From positions 2,537,001 through 2,601,000 of the forward strand of contig JAWNZC010000114.1 of NCBI GenBank assembly GCA_035771165.1: a DNA stretch of 64,000 bases. The letters are read 5' to 3'. Every line of letters starts with the position of its first letter. Positions within the stretch are counted from its first letter, which is position 1. The DNA comes from Paragorgia papillata. Its lineage: Eukaryota > Cnidaria > Anthozoa > Scleralcyonacea > Coralliidae. The translations under genes were made by a program, and so were the position numbers. Below are positions 1-9,569 of the stretch, in pieces. Under the pieces are notes generated by a model. It worked only from the letters and a program-made list of their open reading frames with translations, had not been told where the DNA came from and searched no databases.

Positions 1-94
1 GTAGTGTGACGTGAATTGCTTTGACTGCTGCGAGATGATCATGCAACTCTTTTGGAATTATTTCTATAAAAAGTAATAACCCAACTTAGTTAAT

Positions 95-230
95 GTTTTG
101 TGGAAACACCGTATGAAATATTTATTTGCTAAGCTTTCTTGTTATTGCTCTGATGAAGGCCTGAGTCAACAGGCTGAAAGCTAATTAGCAAATAAATATT
201 TTACATGGTGTTTCCACAAAACTTATACTG
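95..230 (+). mobile_element. Foldback element A1 with hammerhead-like core
   Basis: Inverted arms: TTTTGTGGAAACACC near 100 and GGTGTTTCCACAAAAC near 208-223, followed inward by AATATTTATTTGCTAA and its complement. Between the arms: CTGATGA (150-156), one A, stem GGCCTG (158-163) / CAGGCT (170-175) with a six-base loop, then GAAA (176-179). These are the strands of a hammerhead core. Three extra bases after GAAA disturb the normal cleavage position, so this copy is probably inactive. The same family recurs near 6.8, 37.7 and 61.8 kb. Confidence 0.7.
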
Positions 231-342
231 TAATATGTAACCCAACTTTTTAATCAAAACACGATTATCATTTATTTCTGATATAAATCTTATCTGTTGG
301 CAAACAAAATCAATGAAAATGTTGTCAATAATTATAATATAC

Positions 343-3148
343 CTTTGTCAGTGTTTTTTTCTAGTGATGTTGAAGTTGAAAGACTTTTGGTTTCTTCAGT
401 TGGAGTCTTAAGACAGTAATATCTCACAGTGAGTGCTAAGTGTAGGACAGTAATACTATGGAAGTTCACTTTTTCAATTGTAAGAATATATTATTTTGTT
501 TTACAAAACAATCAAACTAGCAGGAATGTAGCACATTAAATATCACAACAGGAAAGCATGGGTGGTGTGTGCTGTTAGGGCTATGGCTCTCACTGCTGCA
601 GTCCATAGAGTTAAGCCTGGTCAGACAGGGTCAGAACTTGGATGGGTGACCATCTATGTGAGTAGAGTTGTAGTTGATCTCTCCTGGCTTCAATGTTTTT
701 CACTGGGTTCTCCAAGTTTTCCTCCCTCCATAAAATCAACACCTACACCTGAATTATTTCATGTATTGTAAAGCTATATAATATATTATAATATATAGGT
801 ATCTATCTATTCTGGTGTACTGTCACTGTAATGCACATTCAATCATTACTTCATGGAGAATGCACAACATAAATCACTAATTATTACAGTATTATTACTA
901 CTATTATTATTATTATGTGTAGCACGTAGCCAGGTCAAAAAGTAAAGTCTGGCCAATAAGACATTCCCACCAATAATTGTTGGGACGTTAACCGAGTCTT
1001 ACTCCGATTGCACTAATCCACTCAACACTTTCCGTATAATTGTCTCTCCTTCCATAAGTACTGTCTGTTGGTTGCATTGTCCTCACTATTCTTGTTACGT
1101 TATTATTATAATAACAGTTCTAATACCTGGTTTTGAATATTGTCATCATTTTCTAAAATATCAGAGTTAAAGAACATAGTATATGAATCAAGTTTATATA
1201 ATGTACTGCAATGTTACAGTATGGTAGTTGAATTGAGGTACAGTACTGTATGTACAGACAATATACAGAATTCAGTTGTCAAAATGTCAATGGCATCTGA
1301 TGTAAAATTGCTAACCTTTGGACGATGGTTCAGAAGGCAAAGTTTTTTCTTCCTCTGTTGCAGGAACATTTTCCTATTGAAATGTACAACTGCAGTTTAG
1401 CAAACACCAAGTCTGTAGATAGCAGCCTCAATCCCCAAAACCCCAACCCTACTGTAGATGGTGTCTGCCAAACTCCAGTCAGTTATACAATAATGTGACT
1501 TCTGTGTACATTTTCAAGATTGCTTCCCATGATCTATTATTAAACAGAGGACAGATGCACAGATGTCATTAACGTGACTGGCCTAATTCCTGACAACCAA
1601 TGATATTGCTTGATTTGTATAGATGATAGATCATGTCAGCTGATGCGATTCATCTTTTTCAATGCCCCAAAAAGTCCTCAAGAAAATTCAGTAAATCTTT
1701 TGAAAAACAAATAGATTTTATTTTTCTGTTGTCAGTAAATCTTTTGAAAAACAAATAGATTTTATTTTTCTGTTGTCTGTTCAGTTATATATCATAGATG
1801 CAGAGGATGTCACAATGTGTAACAACATCAGTAATCCACTCGCCTTGGTGGATCATAGGCCATTTTTTTGTTATTACTATTTTGTTGTTTGCATAGACAG
1901 GGTAGCTCAGTTGATAAAATCACTGCCTTTGTGATAAAAAAGGCCTGTGTTCTACGTTCAATCCCCATCAAGGTCAACTCCGCCTTTCATCCTTCCGAGG
2001 TTGATGTAATGAGTACTGGGGTAAGTGGTCAAAGCTGACCAGGGATAGGAGTAGCAAGATAAGTAGATATAGTATGCAAAGGAAGGAAGAGGCGACTCTC
2101 GTTTTCTTTCTCCTTCCCACAATCCCATGCACCCTCGTGCTTTGCATTAGTTTCCAGTGCCTCTCCATCTTTTGTGTGCATGTTTGTCATGTGTTTTAAT
2201 ATAATTGTGTTTATATAATAAACTCTGAAGTGAGGCCTGCAGAGGAGGCAGGAATCTAATCCATTTGTTAATTGTTAAAATTCAAAGACAATCAATATTA
2301 TTAATATTACTTTGGCCTTTGTTGGGTTTTCTTCTTCATCTTCATCCCCAGCATATGAGACCAACCTTGAAGCTGAAAAACAAGTATGCTTACTGTAAGA
2401 CCTGTTGTATGAAAAGTTTGGAATGGGTCCAAATCTAAACGTGTACTTTCATGCCTGACTGCATTCCAGGCCCCTCCCGTCAAACATCTTTGGTGGGAAG
2501 AAATCATCCACTGGCTTTTGGTGGCACATTTTGGTGTAAATTTTAACTCATCCACAAACTTTTGGTGCCGTGGCGGCGTGAATCATCCTTTTCATATTAA
2601 AAAATTTCCAACTTTCGGTCAAAAATCACCCCTCAGAATGTTAAAAATCACCCCTCAGATTGCAGGAAATGGCATTTCCGAGACTCTAAATTTCAAAATT
2701 TTGGACCTGGACCCCCCCAGAGGGTCCCTGACCATCTCTTCATATGGCACTGATCCTACATTTCTACTGATTCTAGAATGATTATTTTCCCATCATATAC
2801 CCTTGACCCTTAGTTGTTGGCGTGTCTATTTCTACAGCTGAATTCCTGGCGTGAATCTTTGGTGGAAAGAAATGGTGGAATGCAGTCGGGCTTTCATGTA
2901 CCTTTAGTCACTCTTGGTTGGCTAATAACAACGGTATTCTTAGCAGAACCTGCTCCAGAAGAATTATCTTCCTCATCGCTATCAACGATATTGAAATCCG
3001 ACTCCTCCTCGTCTTTGTTTTCTCTTTCCAGTGCCACAATTAGTTTCACTTTTTTCCTAGACACCCCTTCGTCGTCAGAATCAACCTCGTCTTCGTCATA
3101 ATTATTGGCGATTGAACGCAAAGAACCCAGATTAGGCAAGCGGTCCAT
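343..3148 (-). CDS. SAP30BP/HCNGP-like acidic nuclear protein, 5' part (gene runs off the window)
   Basis: Exons on the minus strand: 3148-2902 (82 codons, start ATG at 3148 in a good Kozak context), 2372-2311, 1373-1316, and a doubtful one ending at 343 (about 395-343). The first three join in phase through canonical GT/AG sites. The product starts MDRLPNLGSLRSIANNYDED and is highly acidic with Ser/Asp/Glu clusters; the second exon gives SRLVSYAGDEDEEENP. Acidic N-termini with a 'LVSYaxDEDEE' block are typical of the SAP30BP/HCNGP family (transcription co-repressor and splicing-linked nuclear proteins). The diagnostic HCNGP domain would lie beyond base 1, so the family call is an inference. 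Another acidic nuclear factor is possible. An in-frame ATG 18 nt upstream (3166) is an alternative start. Confidence 0.42.
552..770 (+). mobile_element. 5S rRNA-derived SINE, copy 1
   Basis: The 5' half resembles 5S rRNA: GTTAAGCCTGGTCAGACAGG followed by GAACTTGGATGGGTGACC, the internal promoter region of 5S genes. It is followed by a body (GGTTCTCC, TTTTCCTCCCTCC, AAATCAACACCTA) shared with copies at 4.83, 33.5 and 57.8 kb. 5S-derived SINEs (SINE3 class) are known in fish and other animals. Diverged, so probably old. Confidence 0.8.
771..1315. other. AT-rich, no gene seen
   Basis: Between the 5S SINE and a SAP30BP-like exon. It contains a short (ATT)n run near 890-915 and nothing else that I can support. 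By the gene model above it is intronic to the SAP30BP-like gene. Confidence 0.4.
1689..1776. repeat. Perfect 44-bp direct tandem duplication
   Basis: Two adjacent identical 44-bp copies (1689-1732 and 1733-1776), each starting CAGTAAATCTTTTG. The identity suggests a recent slippage or duplication event. It is intronic in the SAP30BP-like model. Confidence 0.9.
1895..2170 (+). mobile_element. tRNA-derived SINE
   Basis: The head has Pol III-type boxes: TAGCTCAGTTG (A box, about 1903) and CGTTCAATCCC (B box, about 1954-1964). After the tRNA-like part comes CCTTTCATCCTTCCGAGGTTG and ATGAGTAC, a block resembling conserved central segments in several invertebrate SINEs (recalled, not searched). 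It lies in an intron of the SAP30BP-like model. Confidence 0.65.
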
Positions 3149-3413
3149 GATGAAAACAATAACCAAAAAAAAATGCTACCTTTAATGCTTTAAAATACAA
3201 AAAAGCACGAAAGAAAACTGTGTATTTGTCTGCCTTGAACTCCCACGGAGGCCGCCATTTTGAAAAATCAATGACAGCGAGAAGGCTGGGGTGTAATGAC
3301 ACAATATTTATACTACATGACGTTTCTAGTTTTTAGTCCATCCATTTAGTATTTCAAATTTCAATCGATTTCAATTCAATGCACAAATGTAAATGACATT
3401 TCCAAACAAAAAG
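3149..3413. promoter_or_regulatory. Bidirectional promoter with YY1-type motif
   Basis: The two start codons (ATG at 3148 on minus, ATG at 3414 on plus) are only 265 bp apart and point away from each other. Inside lies GCCGCCATTTTG (about 3251-3262), which matches the YY1 consensus on the minus strand. YY1 sites near the initiation region are a known hallmark of housekeeping promoters. No TATA box stands out at a fitting distance. Confidence 0.55.
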
Positions 3414-6400
3414 ATGGCTGATTCACAACAGATCGAACCACTGAAAATTTTCGTCCGTTTTATACCCATGTTCACCACAATTGTAAGTATTAGAACATGA
3501 AAGTCGAAATAATATTCACTAAATATTATTGTTTAATTCTCTCTGCTGGTTGATCACTTTTTGAGAATTAATTTCTTTCGCACAGGAGGAACTTAAAGTA
3601 TTCTTCAGTGTTTGTGGAAAAGTGACTTTTGTCAACTGCCTTCCTTCAAAGGGGATTGGTAAAAGTGGAATAAACAATCCTATTTTTGGTTATGGGTTTG
3701 TTGCCGTATAATTTCTCATAATTTATTATAATGTATTACTGTATAATTTATTATAATGTTTACTGTATAATTTATTATAATGTTCACTATTATAATGTAT
3801 ATTATTACAGTAAATCCATACTGGAAAGTTCGTTTTCCATACACTGTAGATTTTTCGCCAGCAATTTTGTGTCCAAAATTCTGCAACACTGGCGTGCTCA
3901 AGAGGTGTAATACGCTGTTATGTGATACGTCTCAACCACAATACCTCCTAAAATACCTTACTGACAAGCTAAAAATTAGTAAATACATGTATGCCACGCT
4001 AACTGAGATAGTGAAATTTGTTGACTTTACGCCACGCCAAAGCAAGTACGCTAAATTTTATCAAAGAAATACACCAAAATTTGGCGTAAGCTCTGTTGCA
4101 CCACGCCAAAGATATTTGGTGCAACATACAAACTTTCTAGTATGGCAGTAAGGCCTATGGAATTAAGGTAACCTAAATTTCCAAAAGTTGATGCTGTAAA
4201 CTGATGGTAAACTGATACTTCAATTCCATAGGCCTAATTTACTGTATAATAATTTATTGTAATGTTTACTGTATAATTTATTATAATTTATTATGTATAT
4301 ACTTTGTTTTCTTTAGCTTTGTTATGTATGAAACACAGCAAGAGGCAGATCTGGCTGTTCAACAATTACATGGGCAACCTTTTGTCAATGGAAAGGGCTT
4401 TGCTGGTCGGTTGTCAGTCTGTTATTCATTGTTGATGCATGGAAAGTGGGTATTTGGTTCTGGACTATTGGCTGTCTTTAGTTACTGTATATTTCTTATT
4501 TATATTTCATGCAATGAATCTACTGTAGGCTGGCTACTGTATAAATAGAGAAAGCATATTTGCTGTAAACACATTCTCAGATATTGCTTTGAATGAATTT
4601 TTTAGGAAAACTCTGGATAAACCAAAAGAGCAAGCACTGGTAAGAATTTCAACATTGTGAAGTTCCCTAGCTCAATTATATTTCCTTTTCGCTTACATAA
4701 TATTTAATACCCATTCAATGGATTTATCAGTCAATGACAACCCCTTTTACTCTATCTAGTGCCAATCAATTTTACTTACGTCAGGGTTTATAATTAAGAC
4801 AATAACAATCAGTGCTCATTCCTGCATGAGGGAAGCATGGGTGGTGTGTGCTGTTTAAGGCCAGTGATGCCCTCACCAAAAAGTTAAGCCTGGTTAGACA
4901 GGGTTAGTACTTGGATGGGTGCATATAACTGAGTGGGAATAACCCTGTTCTCACGCTTGGAACTCATGTGAGTAAATTTTAATTGGTCTCTCCTGTGCTT
5001 TGAGGATTTTTCACCGGGTTCTCTGGTTTTCCTCCCTCTGTCAAATCAACACCTATAGGTCGTAGCTGTGATTTGTTGTCTGATATGTGTGTTATAAGTG
5101 TATGTGTCATATAGTGGCTGCCAGTACGCCTTTAATAATTATGCCTTCAACTCTGGCAGTTGAAATTTATTAGTACTAGTCTATGTAAATTGCTCTTGAA
5201 AAGCCCCTTGTGGGAAGAACTGATTAAATTTGTATAATTTACTATATAATATAGCCAAAAATGAGTCCTGCTTATTATTTTACCTTAATTTGTTCTTGTC
5301 TAATATACCAGGAAGGAAGAACCCGCAGAAAGCCTAGGAAGTAACTAATTCTCTTTTTTCATTGTAGAATGAATTGCAGAAAACATATGAAGAAAATGAA
5401 GAAAAACTGAAACAAATTTACTATGTAATTATATTGAATTTAAAGTTGTTGACATAATGACAATGTGCTTTATATATTTATGTATTACAATTTAGTTTTT
5501 GCAGAGTTATAATCTTAGTTTTTTAATTCTAGGATCCTGCAGTGGAACAAGAGTTACAAGATTTAAAAATGAAGGTAAAACCATTTCACCACTACATTTA
5601 TAAGTACTGTAGAATGCAACAAAATTATGCTTAGTGGGAATTATGATTTGGGTGGCACATGCTGTTAGCACACTGCCTCTCATGACCACTGAAGTTAAGC
5701 CTGGTCAATTAATTGGGTTAGTACCTGTACTTGGATGGGTGATTTTTTAACCGTTAACCATTTTATGATTGAATTTAAATGTACAGTCTCTACCAATTTT
5801 TTTAGATGCGTCAACTTGAAGTCCAGGTGGATGAACTGAAAGGAAAAGTAGGTTGATTATTGGCCTCCTTCACAGTTGTTCTTGCAACAGGCCAGTAGCA
5901 AGGCTGTTAACAAGTTGTAACAATGCTATTCGATCATTCAACAAGCTGCTACGTATACAACCTTGTTAGCATCAACCTGTTAACAACTTGTTGAGTGCAG
6001 AGTGGTAAGAGTCACCAGTCTGTTGGAGTCATCAACCTTGTTACAAATTGTCAACAACCTGTTACCTGATCTGTTACAGATCAACCTGTTACAACAAATC
6101 ACAGGGACATCCTGTTGAACAGCCTTGTAACAACAATGCTTTAAGGTACAGTGTATGTAACAACTTGTGCATTTTTATGTGTGTAGGAGAAAAGCGTACA
6201 ACCATAAAAATGCCTGTGAAGATTAGTTGATTACAAGAAGCCCAATGTCTAATGAGTATGGAAATATTAGCTTGTTTGATATTGACAGAAATTAACTGTC
6301 TTATAATTGATAGGTTGACTCTTTGAAAGGGGACAACACAATTCTTCATCTCAAACTACAACTTCAGGTGAGAGTTTAACCCATTAATTCCTGCCTGCAA

Positions 6401-6933
6401 GCATTACCAAAAACATCAGATGATTTAATTTTACTTATCAAAGGGAGAACCCTCAGACATCCTAGGCAGCAATGGGTTAAAAAGACTTGTATGATTTCAT
6501 TTTAAAATAATCTATTTGTTTGTTTTTTGGGTTTTTTTTTCCGTATAAAACGTTTACAATCAATTGAGAATATTAATTGGCATGAAAACAAAACATTTAT
6601 TCCCCCCACTTTTTCACTCTCATAATCAGTTGGCAAAAAAACAACAGTCAGGGCACACCATTGAGAATTTACAATTTAAATGTATGAATTCTCATTTTAA
6701 TTCTTTGAAAGTTTTCATGGTGATAATGTAATATAAATAAGTTTTGTGGAATCAGCTTGTTGACTCAGGCCTTCAGCTTGTTGTTATTGCTCTGATGAAG
6801 GCATTAACAGGTTGAAAGCTTAGCAAATAAATATTTTACGTGGTATTAATTCCACAAAACTTTTTTATAAATAATTCTCATTTTTCTGTAGGAATTGGAT
6901 CAAGAGCAACTGACATTAAAGGCTGGACATTGA
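3414..6933 (+). CDS. RRM-domain plus coiled-coil protein, 9 exons, 192 aa
   Basis: Exons: 3414-3482, 3586-3695, 4317-4445, 4606-4639, 5368-5424, 5533-5574, 5806-5847, 6314-6367, 6892-6933 (stop TGA). All joins have GT/AG borders and keep phase, giving 192 residues. Residues about 10-90 look like an RNA recognition motif: an RNP2-like KIFVRFIP strand, then PIFGYGFVMYET as an RNP1-like strand, then an alanine-rich helix and GKGFAGRLSV. Residues about 105-192 are charged and heptad-like (EELQKTYEENEEKLKQ; LEVQVDELKGK), so a coiled coil is likely. Function is probably RNA binding with self- or partner-association. I do not recognise the orthologue. A hammerhead-bearing element lies in the last intron on the sense strand. 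Confidence 0.75.
4143..4249. mobile_element. Short foldback (MITE-like)
   Basis: Inverted repeats AGTAAGGCCTATGGAATT near 4146 and AATTCCATAGGCCTAATTTACT near 4225-4247 enclose about 60 bp. It sits in intron 2 of the RRM gene. Confidence 0.65.
4829..5205 (+). mobile_element. 5S rRNA-derived SINE, copy 2 (longest)
   Basis: GTTAAGCCTGGTTAGACAGG and TTAGTACTTGGATGGGTG are 5S-like. The body continues through GGTTCTCTGGTTTTCCTCCC, AATCAACACCTATAGGTCG and on to TATAGTGGCTGCCAGTACGC. The later body matches the minus-strand copy at 33.5 kb, which shows that the full element is longer than the 5S-like head. It lies in intron 4 of the RRM gene. Confidence 0.8.
5640..5742 (+). mobile_element. 5S rRNA-derived SINE, copy 3 (3' truncated)
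   Basis: TTAAGCCTGGTCAATTAATT and CTTGGATGGGTGA are 5S-like, but the body module is absent. It lies in intron 6 of the RRM gene. Confidence 0.65.
5870..6135. repeat. Degenerate AACAAGTTGT / ACCTGTTA repeat
   Basis: Many imperfect copies, in both orientations, of AACAACTTGTT, AACCTGTTAC and CAACCTTGTT. The self-complementary units look like a decayed transposon-derived low-complexity tract in intron 7 of the RRM gene. Confidence 0.55.
6738..6862 (+). mobile_element. Foldback element A2 with hammerhead core
   Basis: AAGTTTTGTGGAA at the left and TTCCACAAAACTT at the right form the outer arms. The left arm also carries a piece complementary to the family's stem II. It lies in the last intron of the RRM gene (6368-6891), and its right end is about 30 bp from the 3' splice site at 6892. 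Confidence 0.75.
6784..6830 (+). ncRNA. Type I hammerhead ribozyme motif (family A)
   Basis: CTGATGA (6792-6798), stem II segment, GAAA (6814-6817), GC, then TT as positions 16.1/17. Predicted cleavage is between 6821 and 6822. Stem I pairs TTGCT (6787-6791) with AGCAA (6822-6826) and extends as TTA/TAA across one bulge. Stem III would be the palindrome AGCT, too short for a hairpin, as in minimal hammerheads of Penelope-like elements and retrozymes that are thought to act as dimers. Stem II is degraded in this copy compared with GGCCTG/CAGGCT of A1, so activity is uncertain. Confidence 0.6.
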
Positions 6934-8181
6934 CGAAAACTTTCAGATCTGTTGAGTTGTATGCATGGGAGTCAGAATATTGCATCCAAAAGATATTCTG
7001 ACACTCCATCTACATGCTGGCTTGCCTAGTGAAAAAACCTTGATGCTGTAAATATTGGGCATTAGTCCCTGGACATTTAGAGACCCACTCTTCCAGGAGG
7101 GGGAAGGACATCTGCATGCAGGCTGCCTGACCAGGGAATGAAAGAATTATCATTCTAATAATTTAAAATTCCCCATTGGAGAATGCATGCAGACCTGCCA
7201 ACTCATTTTTACAGTCAAAATGGAAATAGCTTCCCACTTCCACTTCTGTAGTTGGTTGTGTATTACTGTATTTCTGTAGCTGCTACTGAAGCGTGAGGAA
7301 AGTCTAGTGATAAAAGTCACCAATTCGTGATGTGTATTCATCTGTTGGTATCGATTTGGGATAAACATCCATTGTATTATGAATAAAAATGCCATTTAAA
7401 GCTAAATTATACTATTTATGTACAGTTTTCAACAAAAAAATTTCTCAGGCTTCGGACTAGGGGCTACAGAAATACAGTAATATGCAACGAACTACAGAAG
7501 AAGAAGTGGGAAGGTATTTCCATTTTGACTGTATTATGGTCCACATCTCCAGATCTTTTGGTCAATTTAGCCCATATTCATCTGTTTTCACAACAAAACT
7601 TTTTTGGCATTTAATTCTCTAGATTTTCATGACCCTGGGTTGTCAGGTCTGAGAATATACTTCCATATTTCTTAGAAAATTCAAAATGAAAATCTAGCCC
7701 CTAGATTTTGTGTCCATCTTGGTCTACCATAGGCTTGTGGATAGCTACATTATATACTTGGTCTAACTTTGTCCTGCAGTTCCGTTGCATAGCATACTAT
7801 GTATGAAAGACGAGTTTATTTTTTTCATTATTCTTGGTGAAAGACTATAATATATAAAAAATTTTTTGGTGTTACTGGAAAATATGTTAAAAGTTGAGTT
7901 GAAAGTTATTTAAAAGTATATTGAAGATATATAGATATTTTTATATTAGCAAACATGTGGAGAAAAACAGCAAAATGGCAAATATATTTGGGCTGTTTAC
8001 GTATTACAATTTTTGTAATTACTGTAATTATTAATATTATTGTTGAAGTTGAAATAAAAATTAATATATTTTAATTGTTTAATTATCCTATAATTAACTC
8101 TAATTATGGTAATTCTTGAAATTAATTGTTGCTGCCTGCTATTGCTATTGTCAGCGGCAATCCGCCAAAAAGTAAACAAAT
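6934..8181. other. 3' flank of the RRM gene, no further gene seen
   Basis: Presumably the 3' UTR of the RRM gene followed by AT-rich spacer. Two near-inverted stretches (7150-7290 and 7440-7560, sharing CCACTTC..CTGTAG-type blocks) suggest an old foldback. No spliced coding exon could be supported. Confidence 0.4.
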
Positions 8182-8994
8182 ATGGCGGACAAGAGCAATA
8201 ATTTTTGCGAACAAGAATGTTTTAATATTTTTGCTGAGATTCTTGGCCGTAGAACCGCAGTAAAAAAGTGGATCGAGATGTATATGTGTATTCGCGCTGT
8301 AGATTGTGGTATTAAAAATGCTTATTTGGTCGATCAATGTTTTGTCAAACCGGAACAGATTAAAGAACTTGTCAGGCGCCTGTGTGAAAGAAAGTTTCTC
8401 TCCCGAGATGACCTAGATATTGTGGTGATCTGTGAAGATATTTTCGTACTTCAAAGGGAAAAGATCTTAGAATACTTAGCGTGTGTTTTAAACGAAGATA
8501 AGATATGTTTTATCGACGTATCACAAGGACTACCCCAGCCAAAAATTGTAAATCATTCAGGATTTCAGAAAAATATCAGGAATTTTTGCGCCGAATTCAC
8601 TGAATTTTTGAAAGCTACAAGACCATCTGAGGAAAGGGAGAAGACTAGCAATATCAAGTCGTTTACGTTAGACGAGAATTCCCTGAATCCCTGCACCATT
8701 TTTGGAGTTATTTTAGGGTATCCTGTAGTTTATTGGTGCAGTGAAGAAACCATAATAAATTGTCTATCAGAATGTCAACTCACCTTACATTCTGTTGCTC
8801 TACAATCTTCACAACTCATCAACAAGAACTTCTTCATGGTTTGCTCATTTACCATTCCAGTGAGTTTGTCAAATTACTGCAAGGACTACGTAAGATCTTG
8901 GAAAGACAGGGTATTGGAAATTGTTGAAAAACAAATTGAGTTAGTTCTGAGAATTTCATGTGAACAGGTTCAACAACCTGTGGTAGTTTTGTAA
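8182..8994 (+). CDS. C1orf74-like protein (UPF0739 / DUF4504), intronless
   Basis: A single open frame of 270 aa from ATGGCGGAC (YY1-type initiator context) to TAA. Central and C-terminal blocks such as NPCTIFGVILGYPVVYWCS, followed by NCLS and a predicted beta-rich end, resemble the UPF0739/C1orf74 family, whose human member is of similar length. This is from memory, not a search. No signal peptide or membrane segment. The family's function is not established. The lack of introns contrasts with its heavily split neighbours. Confidence 0.62.
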   Translation: MADKSNNFCEQECFNIFAEILGRRTAVKKWIEMYMCIRAVDCGIKNAYLVDQCFVKPEQIKELVRRLCERKFLSRDDLDIVVICEDIFVLQREKILEYLACVLNEDKICFIDVSQGLPQPKIVNHSGFQKNIRNFCAEFTEFLKATRPSEEREKTSNIKSFTLDENSLNPCTIFGVILGYPVVYWCSEETIINCLSECQLTLHSVALQSSQLINKNFFMVCSFTIPVSLSNYCKDYVRSWKDRVLEIVEKQIELVLRISCEQVQQPVVVL

Positions 8995-9329
8995 AATTGG
9001 CCAGGAGGTAAAGATGGTCATTGCTTGATATTTAAATTTCAGATTTAATAGTACAAAGCATACTCCAGACTGAAAAGTTTTCCCTTTGCAGGGAATTAAT
9101 TTTCTATGCAAAAATTTCTTCAATTATGGAAATCCACGCAAAATGGCTCTGTTATGAAAATCTGTACAAAAATTCCTGACAATCCATGCAAAATTCCAGG
9201 CAAAGTTGCGCAAGTTAAATATTCCCGCAATTGCCGCGCTTTTTTTCCTAAATTCGCGCATTTTTCCGAAAATAATGCCGTTTCTCGCGTAAAATATAAC
9301 TCTTCAGTCTGCGCATGTCAAACTTCTAT

Positions 9330-9412
9330 GCCAAGAAACGATCTAAATCGATCCAAACCGATCTGAAACGACCCAAAACGATCTAAAACGATCCGAAAAC
9401 GATCATTGATAC
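9330..9412. repeat. Short minisatellite of GATC-containing units
   Basis: About six imperfect copies of a 13-16 bp unit of the type AACGATCTAAA / CGATCC. Nothing coding was identified here. Confidence 0.7.
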
Positions 9413-9439
9413 TCGGAGTTTATCGCTTTACTTTCGGTG

Positions 9440-9560
9440 CATGTCGTGACCACGTGACTCGTGACGTCATTGTCACGTGATTCTTCTTGACACGCTCCTC
9501 AAAGAGAAGATGGAGGGAGATTTAAACTTCTTGTTCTGTGCCGCGTCTTTTCATTAATTT
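9440..9560 (+). promoter_or_regulatory. CRE and E-box cluster, candidate promoter
   Basis: CACGTG (9451-9456), TGACGTCA (9462-9469) and CACGTG (9474-9479) lie within 29 bp in a roughly palindromic layout. Shortly downstream comes ATGGAGGGAG and an exon-like stretch ending in GAAG|GTAATA near 9566. These are consensus sites for bZIP (CREB/ATF) and bHLH factors. I could not find a convincing protein product, so it may be a promoter of a short or noncoding transcript, or chance. Confidence 0.4.
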
Positions 9561-9569
9561 TGAAGGTAA

